A stretch of 64,000 nucleotides of DNA from Phaeodactylum tricornutum CCAP 1055/1 (Eukaryota; Bacillariophyta; Bacillariophyceae; Surirellales; Neidiaceae). Location: positions 434,001 to 498,000 of the forward strand of contig NC_011684.1 in the NCBI RefSeq assembly GCF_000150955.2, written 5' to 3'. The notes beneath the pieces were generated by a model. The model saw only the letters and a program-made list of their open reading frames with translations. It was not told the origin of the DNA and made no database searches. Positions 31,184-40,443 of the stretch are shown here, piece after piece. How positions within the stretch are numbered: position 1 is the stretch's first letter; every line of letters starts with the position of its first letter. The position numbers were made by a program, and so were the translations under genes.

Positions 31184-31723
31184 ATGGCGTCGCCAATGCC
31201 TCCAGACGCTCAAACTGTTTTCGCTCCGCAGGAAGAGCTGAATGCTGTTCGCCGTCAAGCCAAACTACTTGCTGATGATATAAAGCAAGCACTGGAAGAA
31301 ACTCTCTCGCAACTAGCGCATATCTCGAACGAAACATCTCCTTGGAATGGTCGCGTCCCCCTTTTTCGTTCGCAGTCAGCTAAGTGTCAAAAACATCTTA
31401 ATTCGCAGCGAGGCATGGAAAATTACGAACGAGATCTCGATGACGATACGGGAACTCAGGTGGGCACACTATCAGACAGCGGGGGTGACGATTACTCGTC
31501 GCCCGATAGGGTCTTGAGTTTTAAGCAATATAGTGGTTTGGACTCGGGAAAGAAACGCAACCGCATTCGCTGCGGCATCCAAGTCCATGAGGATAAGATT
31601 CGCAGCATTTTATCTCGGATGAAGCAACTGACGCATGCAAATGTGGGCTCTACCAATGTTAAAACAGACCAGCGTGGCGATCACGGAGATAGTAGTAGCA
31701 TGAACAGTTCGAATAGTATTTAA
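31184..31723 (+). CDS. Small unknown protein with two helical segments
   Basis: A 179-residue protein from the ATG at 31184. Residues about 15-47 (EELNAVRRQAKLLADDIKQA and on) form an amphipathic helix. The middle is acidic and Ser-rich. Residues about 125-155 (RCGIQVHEDKIRSILSRMKQ) form a second helix, followed by a polar Ser/Asn tail. It starts about 200 bases after the M3 peptidase on the same strand. I recognise no family or catalytic motif. A spacer protein or adaptor is possible, but nothing supports it. Confidence 0.5.
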   Translation: MASPMPPDAQTVFAPQEELNAVRRQAKLLADDIKQALEETLSQLAHISNETSPWNGRVPLFRSQSAKCQKHLNSQRGMENYERDLDDDTGTQVGTLSDSGGDDYSSPDRVLSFKQYSGLDSGKKRNRIRCGIQVHEDKIRSILSRMKQLTHANVGSTNVKTDQRGDHGDSSSMNSSNSI

Positions 31724-32220
31724 GATAAGTAAAATTGACTTTCTCGGTTTCCGCACACAAAATGCATAGCACCCTGATCCAGACGATGCAAAGCCTTGAG
31801 CGTGGGATCCTGGATGGGTGCCAAAGCTGTGCCCACCGCGGCAGAAACCATATGGACAAACCGAGATTAGCTTCTGTTTACCTAGGAAGACTCGTTTGAC
31901 TGGGTACCGTATGGGATCGCAATCAGCCACAGACTCAACTGCTCACGCAGATAGCACAGGTTATGAGAAACAGACCAAACTGAGCCAGACCTATCCGACG
32001 ATATTTTACAATTGCACAAAGAAAAACGACGGCACATGTAGGTGCAGTATGGGTTGAACGACTTCGCCAACAACCGCACCAACCTAAACGGCAAGGACGA
32101 ACTGCTGAGGAAAATGAAGTTCGAATAATCCCAGACCTTTCACCATTGGACAACCTTCTCACCAACAGGATGGCTTCATTACAAGGGGTAGCTGCCCATT
32201 TACTAGAAGTATTTCATCGC
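31724..32220. other. Convergent 3' intergenic region
   Basis: This lies between the ends of two convergent genes. Short frames on both strands are without domains. Nothing recognised. Confidence 0.45.
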
Positions 32221-33723
32221 TCAATCCAACCGAATCTTTGATTTTCCAAATGACCAAGTTTTTGTATCTGCCACCCCTCTCGCTTGGCCACCTGCTGCTT
32301 GACTGAGCGAATCCGTTAGAGATGTCTCGGCGCTTGATGTCAAATGGCTCACTTGGTGGTAAGCAGAAGAATGCGACGTAACCAGCCATGCCAACAAACC
32401 CAATGCAACAGATTGCAGCAATGCCGAGCCCGTTACAATAGCCGGATGTCTAACGTAGTATGGTACGAACGTATTGCAAATCACGACCAGCACTGGCAGG
32501 GATTGGAACCAGGCAAATCCAGCAATAGCAAGATTTAGATAAAATTGTTCAAGTTGCTTTGCTCGACACTTCCATCGTGTTTGCATGGTCGCAGCCAAAC
32601 ACAGTAGGCCTAGCACGAAACGAACGGCCATAAGGATCTTCCCAGGCAAGTGTTCCAAATCGTGGTACGATTCAAAGTCGTCGTTGTATGTCCGTCCCCA
32701 CTGTGCCAATACAACGTGAAGGGCTAGAACGGCGAGTCCCAGAGCGGTCCCGGCGTTCCAGTGTTGTATCGCTCCCATGGGTTTCGAGAGGTCGGATAAA
32801 AGCAATTGAACAACAGATTGGTTTGGATTCATTGAAAGCATGTCGGACGGCAGCGTCCAACCCGCAGCAATACTCAACAATAAAAGCATTACCAGTGCAT
32901 CGCAAACAGCTTCGGCATGCGCTGACAAGGCGTCAAAGAGATAGCTTCCTACTCCGTTCCCTTGGTATACTTTGATATGTATCAGCTCGCAAAGCGAACT
33001 AGCCGCGTCCAAGGCGGCGGCGGCCGCAACCCACAAAAGCGCCACGTGTACCGTATGTTTGCTTACTAGCTGCGATCCGATCAGCATGCATATCAGTAAA
33101 GTAATTAAACTCGAGAGCAGCAGTGAAACGGAATGGACACGGGTCAACGGTAATTCGTCGGCCGACAAGTGTGTGAGCACCATCTCGGGGCGACCGCCAT
33201 CTGTGTTTTTCTGTGGTATGTGATTTTGTATGCGCAATTCATAATGTATGGGCGGGATTTTTAAATCCTGCATGACTTGTTCTAGTGAACAGTCGTCGAC
33301 AACGATATACCAGTAGTGCGGTCGACGGCTTGTACCCTTATCTGAATTGAAAATGAGAGCGGTCTTTTCTTCAGATTTCCACTGTTTGTTTTTATAGTCG
33401 AACGAGAGCTGCTGAGTTTGCGATGCGTGTCGAATCATTTCCGTACAGGTTTTGGCCTTGATAACTTTGGACCATTCGACATCGCGGTACATGCGAAGCT
33501 GGAGAAAGCGCTCGTTCTCGTACATAGAACTAGCCGTAAGATTTACACTGACTCGCGCACCATCGGGAACGACAGCAAAGGAAACCAAAACGCGGTGCGA
33601 TTGCAGCCCTGAGAGTCGAAAGTCTCCCGAAACCGTCTTGGCGTATATCGGCGAGCAGCTTCCGGCGGTCACGATCAAAACAGTAAAGAGTCTTCCCCAG
33701 AACAACGGTGCTAAATGGAGCAT
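32221..33723 (-). CDS. GPR180/TMEM145-like seven-helix membrane protein
   Basis: A 500-residue protein from the ATG at 33723. Residues 1-28 are a signal peptide (VLIVTAGSCSPIYA). A lumenal beta-rich domain of about 180 residues follows, then seven hydrophobic helices from about residue 200 (LLLSSLITLLICMLIG, VALLWVAAAAALDAAS, ALVMLLLLSIAAGW, GLAVLALHVVLAQWG, ILMAVRFVLGLLCLA, LNLAIAGFAWFQSLPVLVV, ALLQSVALGLLAWLV). The loop FESYHDLEHLPGKIL matches the conserved HE/HD-x-LPG segment before helix 5 in GPR180 and TMEM145 (Pfam GpcrRhopsn4). This family belongs to the GOST group, which acts in secretory-pathway trafficking or sensing and is not a classical G-protein-coupled receptor. A soluble Ser-rich tail follows. 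Confidence 0.75.
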   Translation of the reverse strand: MLHLAPLFWGRLFTVLIVTAGSCSPIYAKTVSGDFRLSGLQSHRVLVSFAVVPDGARVSVNLTASSMYENERFLQLRMYRDVEWSKVIKAKTCTEMIRHASQTQQLSFDYKNKQWKSEEKTALIFNSDKGTSRRPHYWYIVVDDCSLEQVMQDLKIPPIHYELRIQNHIPQKNTDGGRPEMVLTHLSADELPLTRVHSVSLLLSSLITLLICMLIGSQLVSKHTVHVALLWVAAAAALDAASSLCELIHIKVYQGNGVGSYLFDALSAHAEAVCDALVMLLLLSIAAGWTLPSDMLSMNPNQSVVQLLLSDLSKPMGAIQHWNAGTALGLAVLALHVVLAQWGRTYNDDFESYHDLEHLPGKILMAVRFVLGLLCLAATMQTRWKCRAKQLEQFYLNLAIAGFAWFQSLPVLVVICNTFVPYYVRHPAIVTGSALLQSVALGLLAWLVTSHSSAYHQVSHLTSSAETSLTDSLSQAAGGQARGVADTKTWSFGKSKIRLD

Positions 33724-34144
33724 TGTCTAGAACGCGTGCGATGGTAAAAAAGACGTGCCGCTAACACAGGTCTCTTTGAAGTCCAGTTCCTAAGGCGAAC
33801 ACCTTTTAGGTCTACTAGATTGTCGTAACTAACAGCAAATGCCGATTTCAGCGGTATTCTAGGTCACGACAAAGTATGCTGACTGACTGTGACTGTGGGA
33901 CAATTACGCAAATTCTACGGGTGTTTACTGTTGGAGCGCCCGTCTGTCGGAATTTTCTTTGCCGCTGCAATATCGCTTTAGAGTCAGTGTCTCGTGTTTT
34001 TCAGCTCCCCACACTGACGGAGATTTGTCGCATGGCAAAACGAAGCAATTGACAAGGATCAATTGCACTGACAATTCAGCCCAACATAGCAACCAAAATC
34101 TATTGTGAACTACTAAAACGACTTGAAAATCTATTAATTCTATT
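33724..34144. other. Intergenic, no gene
   Basis: This lies between two minus-strand genes and contains the 5' flank of the GPR180-like gene and the 3' flank of the cyclophilin. Nothing recognised. Confidence 0.45.
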
Positions 34145-35011
34145 TCATCTCATGCCCTTTGGCTGCTCCACGATTTCTCGTATTGATACGATGTAGGATA
34201 GCCTCGGAAAGTCTTCAGCCAGATACTCGTTGCCTTTGCGAACGATCTTCCCTTGAACCGGTTTTTCGCCGTATTCCTTATTGATCTGGTCCACGAATTC
34301 CATACCCTCTAAGACCTGGGCAAACGGAGCAAACCCTTGTTTGTCAAGAAACTTATTTCCCTCTGCTTTTTTATTCGTATTGATGAACAGTTGGGTCGTT
34401 CGCGTATTCTTCCCTGATGTGGCGTAAGTCATGGTTCCTCGTCGATTCGTCTCCAGTACCGGGTCGTCATTCAAAATTTCATGCTTCCAGGTTTGCTGCA
34501 CGGACGGATCCGCGGCAATGCCAAATTGCACCATAAAATTGTCCAGGACGCGGAAAAAGCGACACTGGTCGTAAAATTTTGCGGCCACGAGCTTATGAAA
34601 GTGCTCTGTTCCAATGGGTGCCCAGTCGGGTCGTGTTTCGAATAAGACTCTTCCAATGCTTTTGTCCGGACTCGCAGTGGACAGTTCCATCTCAAACTGT
34701 TTGCCGCTATGCGAGGCCGGTTTGTCTGCCAAAGCGTCATCGTCATCTTTGCTAACTTCTTCTTCATTTGCCAATGCCTGAGACAATTTCTCGATTGCAT
34801 CGGGTTTGCGAAAATAGGTCTTCGTTTCTGCCAATCTGTCCGGAGTCATGGCCCCCAAACTCGGTGCTTTCGGTTCCCGTCGTTTTTGCTTCGGAAACGC
34901 ATCCAATTGAAACAAAAAGATGGTGAAACCGCCAATTCCAATCAATCCCACGAACAGTCGGATGAGTGTGGTACGCTGTTGTTGCTTGACAGGACGTTTG
35001 ACTCGGGTCAT
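34145..35011 (-). CDS. Membrane-anchored cyclophilin-type peptidyl-prolyl isomerase
   Basis: A 288-residue protein from the ATG at 35011. A basic N-terminus (RVKRPVKQQQR) is followed by a signal anchor at about residues 17-37 (LIRLFVGLIGIGGFTIFLF), then a charged stem, then the cyclophilin domain from about residue 108. Family blocks are visible: FHKLVAAKFYDQCRFFRVLDNFMVQFG, GTMTYATSGKNTRTTQLFINT, and FAPFAQVLEGMEFVDQI. The catalytic region F-F-R-V is present (canonical F-H-R-V/I; here Phe replaces His before the key Arg), and Gln in the M-V-Q-F-G strand is kept. The Trp that confers cyclosporin binding is not obvious. It is likely a Golgi/ER lumenal folding factor of the membrane cyclophilin type. 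Its ATG overlaps the stop codon of a possible small gene upstream. Confidence 0.9.
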   Translation of the reverse strand: MTRVKRPVKQQQRTTLIRLFVGLIGIGGFTIFLFQLDAFPKQKRREPKAPSLGAMTPDRLAETKTYFRKPDAIEKLSQALANEEEVSKDDDDALADKPASHSGKQFEMELSTASPDKSIGRVLFETRPDWAPIGTEHFHKLVAAKFYDQCRFFRVLDNFMVQFGIAADPSVQQTWKHEILNDDPVLETNRRGTMTYATSGKNTRTTQLFINTNKKAEGNKFLDKQGFAPFAQVLEGMEFVDQINKEYGEKPVQGKIVRKGNEYLAEDFPRLSYIVSIREIVEQPKGMR

Positions 35012-35342
35012 GCTGAATAGTTGCGTATACCTATTCTAGTGTGCACCAATATGGAATCGACTCCGGCTTCTTTGACTGTGAGTTCTCTGTCCATGAACAC
35101 GAACTGTTTGGTTTGACGACAGAGGTTTCTTGCGTCTTTTAAGGCAGTCTCTCTCAAATTGTGCCAACTTGTTCCCTTTCGGTCTGTCTGCTGGTAGTGT
35201 AAGACATTTGCTTCAGAGAAGTACCTGCACATTCAGCAGAAGGCGCGTGTCCTACCTGACAGTGAAACGAAAGTTCCCACTTTCTCATTCCGTTTACACG
35301 CTGCAATAAAAACCAATGCTTGTTGACTCGGTAGGTCGACAT
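35008..35342 (-). CDS. Possible small spliced gene upstream of the cyclophilin
   Basis: ATG at 35342 opens MSTYRVNKHWFLLQRVNGM to a CAG/GTAGG donor. A 65-bp intron 35255-35191 ending CCAG would join exon 35342-35256 (29 codons) to exon 35190-35008 in phase, giving 89 residues ending VHTRIGIRNYSA. The C-terminal half (WHNLRETALKDARNLCRQTK) looks like a plausible helical protein, but I recognise no family. Its TGA overlaps the cyclophilin ATG by the four bases ATGA. The alternative is that this is untranslated leader. Confidence 0.33.
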
Positions 35343-35365
35343 GACCCAGACTGTACTATGCTTTA

Positions 35366-36484
35366 CTATTTTCTAAGTTGGCATTCAAATATCTCTGGAT
35401 ACTGTAAGAGGAAGGAATAAATCGCAGACAATGGAATGTCGAATAAAAAGTACCGATCATTCCTCCGCAAAGTTCCACCTAGCTGCGACAACCTTGCCAG
35501 GCAATCTGGAAGCTCCAGTAAGGAGAAAGATCCATGTCTCCGGCGTCTCGATTGATTAATGTGCAATGCGACCTCTATGTCAGCGTCAATTTCAAAATAT
35601 TGCTCCAAAGTATCTGTGCGTAGTTGGGTGAAACAGGACGTCTGGCGGACCAGACCCAACAGAGACTTGCGACCTTCGAAACCAATAGAACGATTTTCAA
35701 TTAAGGAAAGAGCTTCCAGACGAGACCCATTGCATGGTGTTGCTAAAGCGATGCAGTGTTCGTCATTCAACCCACAATTGTCGAGAGTCAGTATCTTATA
35801 TCTTGGAGAAACGGCTGCCAAAACATCAGGGGTGACAGCTGGGGCTCTCAACAGCCGCATGCGATGAAAAATAACGCTGAGCTGTAGAATAGAAAGGTTG
35901 GGGAGCGCAACAATCGACTGAACCATACCGTCTAGAAAGCCAGCGCTCGGTTCGCTTGGGAAGGAGATCAATAGCTTGCCTATCGACAACTCAGCTAGAC
36001 AGGGCATCGCACGAATAGTATGAACGAAATTATCCAACTCTAATTGACTTCCGACCGCAATGCACCCCGATCCGTCGAACGATAGTTTTTGAAGCTGGGT
36101 GTTATAAACGAGACTTTCCGTAAGGGTTGCTAGAGAAAGTTCTACCCCGAAAGGATCTGCGGCCAGCCCAGATATTTCCAGATTTTCGAGCCTTTCGAGT
36201 TTTCCGATGCACTTCGTGAGCAGCTTCCGGTCTTCCTTAGACAAAATTCGAAAGAATCTCTAGTCAACAAGCACTTCGTTGACGGTATGGTTCGCTGGGA
36301 GTGCTTGGTCGACAAGCTGTCGGAAGAATGTGTCGAATTCTGCATCGGTGATTGTATCGAATCGCTGTTGGTAAAGATCGAAGGAAAAAGGGGCGTTCTT
36401 GACGGCCTCATAATGTAGCTGCAGAATAGTGTAGGAAGGATCGTTGTCTAGAAGGTCTTTGATTGTTTCATGCATTTCCTCCAT
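35366..36484 (-). pseudogene. LRR-type protein gene with one in-frame TAG
   Basis: ATG at 36484 opens 74 residues (MEEMHETIKDLLDNDPSY to NEVLVD), then TAG at 36262-36260, and the same frame continues without another stop for 297 codons to 35366. The part after the stop has leucine-rich-repeat character: LERLENLEISGLAADPFGVEL, LAELSIGKLLISF, LPNLSILQLSVIF, YKILTLDNCGLNDEHCIAL, SRLEALSLIENRSIGFEG. The whole (about 371 codons) resembles diatom LRR proteins built from an N-terminal helical region, degenerate ribonuclease-inhibitor-like LRRs and a C-terminal helix. No splice pair removing the TAG is evident. Options are a recent null allele, a sequencing error or stop read-through. Host gene; function unknown, probably protein binding. 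Confidence 0.6.
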
Positions 36485-38001
36485 TGTAAATAAACTCGTT
36501 TTGACGCGTCTCTCCTTTCTTTTTTGATTTGACTATGGCAGAGACGGCCAAGCCAGTTGACTAACAATTTTGCAGTTAGAAATAATGTATGTCTGCGCAA
36601 CGCGGCGGACATCCACCCTTATTTGTTTAGACGCTAGAACCCTGACTGCGGTTTTCGGTTCGCACAGCTTACATTTAACAGTAAACCGTCGGCAGAATTT
36701 TTATCTCGATGAGGAGACATGCCGACGTAGCTCATATGTAACAGTAAGAAAACAAAGATGGAGCTGAGGACTACCTACATCGTAAAGGCACAACAGTGAC
36801 ATCACTTCCATACTTTCGAGATTTATCGCCTACTCGGATGAGCACAATACTCGAAAAATCTAGAGACTTACGGGCTTTGTACGTAGCATACATCTTATTG
36901 GCTGTCTAGATACCGGACAACAATACACTGAAGTAAACAGAATCATTCTCAGACTATTTTGGAAGGGCAAAATGAATTTGCTAAGCAGGGCCTAAGAAAA
37001 TATTCCCCTGTGCTGAATCAGAATAGATGGTAATATCCTTCATTTTCTAGTAGGGACGCCTTACGGTAGCTGTCAAACATGCTATTCCGTATTTTTATCC
37101 GTATTTTCATCGCAAAGAAACAGGGATGCAGAAAACGCCTAAAAGTGGCAAACCAAAAGGATTTGATGCATCACTGGAAGGCCGTGAAAATTTTCTTTAC
37201 AGTTACTACCGGAAACTCTCTCGGAAAATCGCTCGGAAAGTCTCTCGGAGCTGTAGAAAAGCAAAACCTTCCGCGGTGTCTGACATTGATCCTGGTCGTT
37301 CGCAGTCAATGACATGAATCATTGACATGATGTCTTTTCATAAACTCCTTGCGGGCTTGGTCAAAACATTTTAGTACTATTCGAATTAACCCATTTTTAA
37401 GGTGACGTTGAAAAAAATTCAATTAATACAGATCCCGAATTCTTGAAATAATTGAAGAATAATATTTTATCTCGATCATAGTTGTGGGCAACGTCACCCC
37501 AAATGCAGCTTTTTCAGTAAGCAATTTCTGCTTGTCAGCTGCTCCTCCTGTAGACAATGTACTTGTGTCAGCAAACGTGGTGAAAGCTAAAAAATTACAA
37601 TGCAGTTGTGGAACAAGTGTGTCAAGCACTACCTATTTCGCTTTATATGTCTATTTCTGCAAACTATTCGACAAAACTATTGTTTTGTGATTCTCCCAAT
37701 TTCTATTTAACAAGTTTATGACACGTCATGCAATTCCGTCCACAGAAAATTACGAAGATGACATATCACAAAATCGTTCTCTTAAAGTCTCCGGATGGTC
37801 TTACGCAATGCTATCGGCCTTCTTAGACCCCTCCTCCGACAACACCAGTCCTTTGTGCGAGGGTTGCAAACTTGACATTCCTCCAACATTTCTTTCCTGT
37901 TCGTGCCTTTTGCGAGAAGTTGGCGTCTTACAACATCAAACACTACAGAATCCTTTGGATGCGAGATTCAGGTACAAAAACGACTTTAGTTGTTTTTGGC
38001 T
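36485..38001. other. Intergenic, no gene recognised
   Basis: About 1.5 kb of AT-rich sequence. A small local repeat around 37218-37250 repeats CTCGGAAA three times at about 12-base spacing. Frames are short and lack domains. The right end is the 5' flank of the bZIP-like gene. Confidence 0.45.
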
Positions 38002-39424
38002 ATGGATGGCGCACCACTGGACGATGGCAAAGCCGCTACGTCGGTAGAGGAGCGCAAGCTTACGGCAAAGATGGTTGTTTCTAGCAAAACGGTACCATCC
38101 TCCGATCAGCAGGTAAAGATATCGTCCGGAGACCCAACAGCTAACCAGCCGCGTGATTGCTTTTCAAAAGGGAATACCAATGCTTCCTCTAATCCCACAT
38201 TGTTCATTCTTCATGCAGGTACACCGACTCGCCGAGAAGCTGGAGCCATCTGGGAAGGGTGAGCGTAACATGGGCGTATCATGGAATGTGCAAGGAATAG
38301 TGGAGGCACAATACACAAAAAGTGAGGGACGGCAACAGCAAAGCTCAGGGGTTCCTGGGGAATACAGTGATTGCAGAAAGTCGGCAGCGCTAGCATCAGC
38401 TGAGGAAAGCGATGACAAGGTTTCATCTTTCAGAAAGAGAAATGCTCTCTACTCCAAGCGAAACTATTACAAGACGAAAACTCAATTTCAAGACCTCCGA
38501 GACTCAAGCTACGCGCTAAGAGCGGAAAACATTGAGCTGAAAGAAGAAAAAGATCGCCTCGAAGGCCTCTTGGCCGCTGCAAATGATGCCATAGCGTCTC
38601 TCAAGCCTGAAGACCTTCGACCAACACTTCGAGGGTCCACTTTTGCACCTTCTACGCCTCTGGAATCTCCTTCAGATTCATCAATACCTCGGGTGACAGA
38701 CGGAATAGTGCCACCAGGAATTGTTTCTGGTGAAGAGGACATGGAAGCATTGCTTGCTTTTTTTCGTTCTGATTCTATACGGCAAGATGGTGGGGGTCTT
38801 CACCAGTCAGTCAGCCCAGCACTATCGTATTTGGTCACTGACGTCAGGTCCAATCGCTTGTTATGGGATGCGCAAAGGTTACAGGAAGCACTCCAGGGTC
38901 GACAGGAAGACTCCCATCGACGAACGAGTTTTCCAGCATCATTCACTTCAATAAGAAGTCAAAATTTTGATGAGCAAGAAATCTTTGGTGAAAGCCAACC
39001 CCGACGTTCGTCTCTTCCTGCAGTAGCACAGAATGAGACATCAGTAATTCTACCAGCCGCTCATGACCAAGTGGGAAGATCAGAGTCTGGAGCAGCTTGG
39101 AATAGCCTAAGAAGAATATGGGCACCATCTCAGAATACGGTTCCTCTCTTTAGTCTCGGTGCATTAGCGCAAATAACGGACTTTAGCAGAAGTCGTCCCG
39201 TTGCAGACTTGGCGGGTGATTATCAGTCCGTCATCGGAGGTTCATTATCGCTTCCATCGACACAAAACCCTTCGATGCCACAACACATAAGACCTGCGGA
39301 AAGACTGCTACCATCATCACCTGCATCAGATCAGATCGTTGAGCCCGGAGCATCCGCCGAAGAACAGCTACGATATTTGCTGTTCATGGATGCGCTGATG
39401 AGGAGTACTAGCGGAGGGCGATAG
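38002..39424 (+). CDS. bZIP-like transcription factor, diatom type
   Basis: Two exons: 38002-38112 and 38219-39424. The intron 38113-38218 (106 bp) starts GTAAAG and ends CAG; the join is in phase (SDQQ then VHRLAEK), total 438 residues. At about residues 105-150, RKRNALYSKRNYYKTK is a basic region directly followed by a Leu/Ile heptad helix (LRDSSYALRAENIELKEEKD and on), which is the bZIP layout. Only one Asn-Ala pair fits the usual N-x7-R pattern, so DNA contact is plausible but unusual. The remainder is Ser/Pro/Gln-rich with a hydrophobic C-terminal patch (LRYLLFMDALMRS) that could be an activation or interaction motif. Inference: a nuclear regulator. Without the basic region it would only be a coiled-coil protein. 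Confidence 0.65.
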
Positions 39425-40443
39425 CTCATTTAGGATCGGCCTCCCCTCGACGATGTGGTATACAAAGCGAAACCTCAGTGACCGTTCGCATGTCCACAAG
39501 ATTTCACTTGATTAGGCTACAAAGAAAAGAATACATCAAAAACGGAGACACGCCTTCCAGACTGCCTTTGTTGTGTTGAGCGTTCAGAGCATGCTACACT
39601 ATGTCGTGTTTTAACTGCCTCAAAGAGGTCATATAGCAGATCCAAGCGCTTCTAAAGCTCAACCGTAAGTTGTGGTCACTTCTGGTCATCGTGCACGTCG
39701 CAGTCGATTTGCTGGGACCTGCGTCAATCCGATTAAAAGCTGACTAACCACGTCAAGGTTTCGCCACTGTTTGACCGGCAACTATTCAGGTGTGTCGAAA
39801 AGCAGGCAGCGCTTGGAACATTTTGGATGTACCAGCGTTGACGGGCAGCTCTAGCGCTCGAGGCCTTCACGATATTCTCTGATCAAACAAGGCCCCCGAT
39901 GGTCGGTTTTCCCGCACACATTGCATGTTACGGTCTATGGTCCTTGTTCAGCCAACCTATTTTGTGAAAGTGACGGCGGGCATTTACTCAGACGTAGCGA
40001 AAGCTGCAGATGTCCTTCAAGATGACATCACCTAAGGAGCTGCAGTATGTCCTACTAAACTAAGTATCTTTTAAAAGTATGCTATTCTTTCCATTGATAT
40101 GTCCTGTGAGTGCCCCGATTTTTTGAAGCGATAAGTACCCTCCTTTTTTTAAACATAGGGTGCCCAGAATTAATCTTTTTTTATCGAAATACTGGAAGGG
40201 ACTCGAATACGACAAGGTATACTTCTCTATTTAGACAAAGCCAGCTCACTATCAGTCAAAGGTCTTTTCAGCTCGGTTGAGAATTACGTAATCTGCCCAT
40301 CTTTGCTGAGGACGTCCGCCTCTTTGCTGTTAGGTAAAAAAGGCCTTGGATTCTCGTTCTTGCATGTTTGTGGAAGGTAGATAGATTTGCATGTCCGTGC
40401 TTGCCTCATACGCCTACAGCAAATTACTGAAGGCCGACAAAGC
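39425..40443. other. Intergenic, no gene recognised
   Basis: About 1 kb without a coding frame of note. It contains the 3' flank of the bZIP-like gene and the 5' flank of the EHD-like GTPase. No repeat or RNA gene recognised. Confidence 0.45.

Noticed and set aside
37079-37317. Basic plus-strand frames around a triple CTCGGAAA repeat
   Set aside because: Short, low complexity (SLGKSLGKSLG) and without a family; the local repeat explains the open frame.
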